Shown: piece by piece, positions 63,923-64,000 of the stretch
How the letters are laid out: every line of letters starts with the position of its first letter
How positions within the stretch are numbered: position 1 is the stretch's first letter
Assembly (NCBI GenBank): GCA_964549275.1
Contig: CAZJUP010000007.1
Span: forward strand, 1-64,000
Length of the DNA: 64,000 nt
Direction: 5' to 3'
DNA from: CAZJUP01 sp964549275
GTDB taxonomy: Bacteria; Fidelibacterota; Marinisomatia; Marinisomatales; TCS55
Made by a program: the position numbers and the translations under genes
Notes under the pieces: generated by a model
What the model was told of the DNA's origin: nothing
The model's database searches: none
What the model saw: the letters and a program-made list of their open reading frames with translations, nothing else

Positions 63923-64000
63923 TTTGGTGTTTCTTCAATTTATGAACGTTTCTTAATCCGCATCAATTCCATTTTCTTATTGTTTTTACAAATTTCTTTC

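Overview
The window looks like a chromosomal segment from a Gram-negative, non-photosynthetic member of the FCB superphylum, most likely Candidatus Marinimicrobia (SAR406) or a close relative. The evidence is a TonB-dependent receptor with a carboxypeptidase-regulatory N-domain, an FG-GAP protein ending in the 'NPFNPST' type of C-terminal (type IX) sorting domain, a C-A-B succinate dehydrogenase operon, an ExbB-ExbD-ExbD-TonB set, and many secreted TPR and beta-propeller proteins. The taxon is an inference. I see no prophage, insertion sequence or CRISPR array.

Layout. 0.1-5 kb: an enoyl-reductase-like SDR, a methyltransferase, a small TPR lipoprotein, two transporters, a CAU tRNA and an SRAP (HMCES/YedK) protein. 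5.3-8.1 kb: TonB receptor with a hairpin-rich leader and a strong terminator. 8.2-13.2 kb (minus): two envelope proteins, dnaG, cvpA, yqeY and a DNA methyltransferase. 13.3-19.3 kb (minus): two paralogous giant secreted FG-GAP/putative-Ig proteins. 19.6-24.2 kb (plus): outer-membrane barrel, CtpA protease, ExbB/ExbD/ExbD/TonB. 24.3-28.6 kb (minus): SdhCAB and two small membrane proteins. 28.7-37 kb: a gamma-glutamyl cluster (GGT, C26-type amidotransferase, GshA-like ligase, Nudix), pyruvate phosphate dikinase and tryptophanase.

37.1-44.6 kb (minus) is the most unusual region. Seven tightly packed genes encode a MotA/MotB stator with its proton-channel Asp, a FliF-like membrane protein that keeps the split RBM3 domain and a FliG-docking-like tail, and a FliG homologue. 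With them are three secreted TPR, coiled-coil or adhesion-like proteins. No FliM/FliN, export apparatus, rod, hook or filament gene is present here, and the FliG lacks the EHPQ FliM-binding motif. I read this as a stripped-down, flagellum-derived rotary or force-generating envelope machine.

44.8-58.4 kb: TPR lipoprotein, aromatic amino acid hydroxylase, Smr protein, aldo/keto reductase, CoA-transferase, pyruvate kinase, ApaG, M28 and M20 peptidases, lytic transglycosylase, PlsC and Ssb. 58.5-62.5 kb (minus): an exosortase-family protein, its partner membrane protein, a 59-residue protein with an exosortase-type tail, and a large type IX-sorted FG-GAP protein. 62.5-64 kb: dnaA with two perfect tandem DnaA boxes upstream, so the right edge probably lies at or near oriC. 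No gene-free stretch exceeds about 250 bases.
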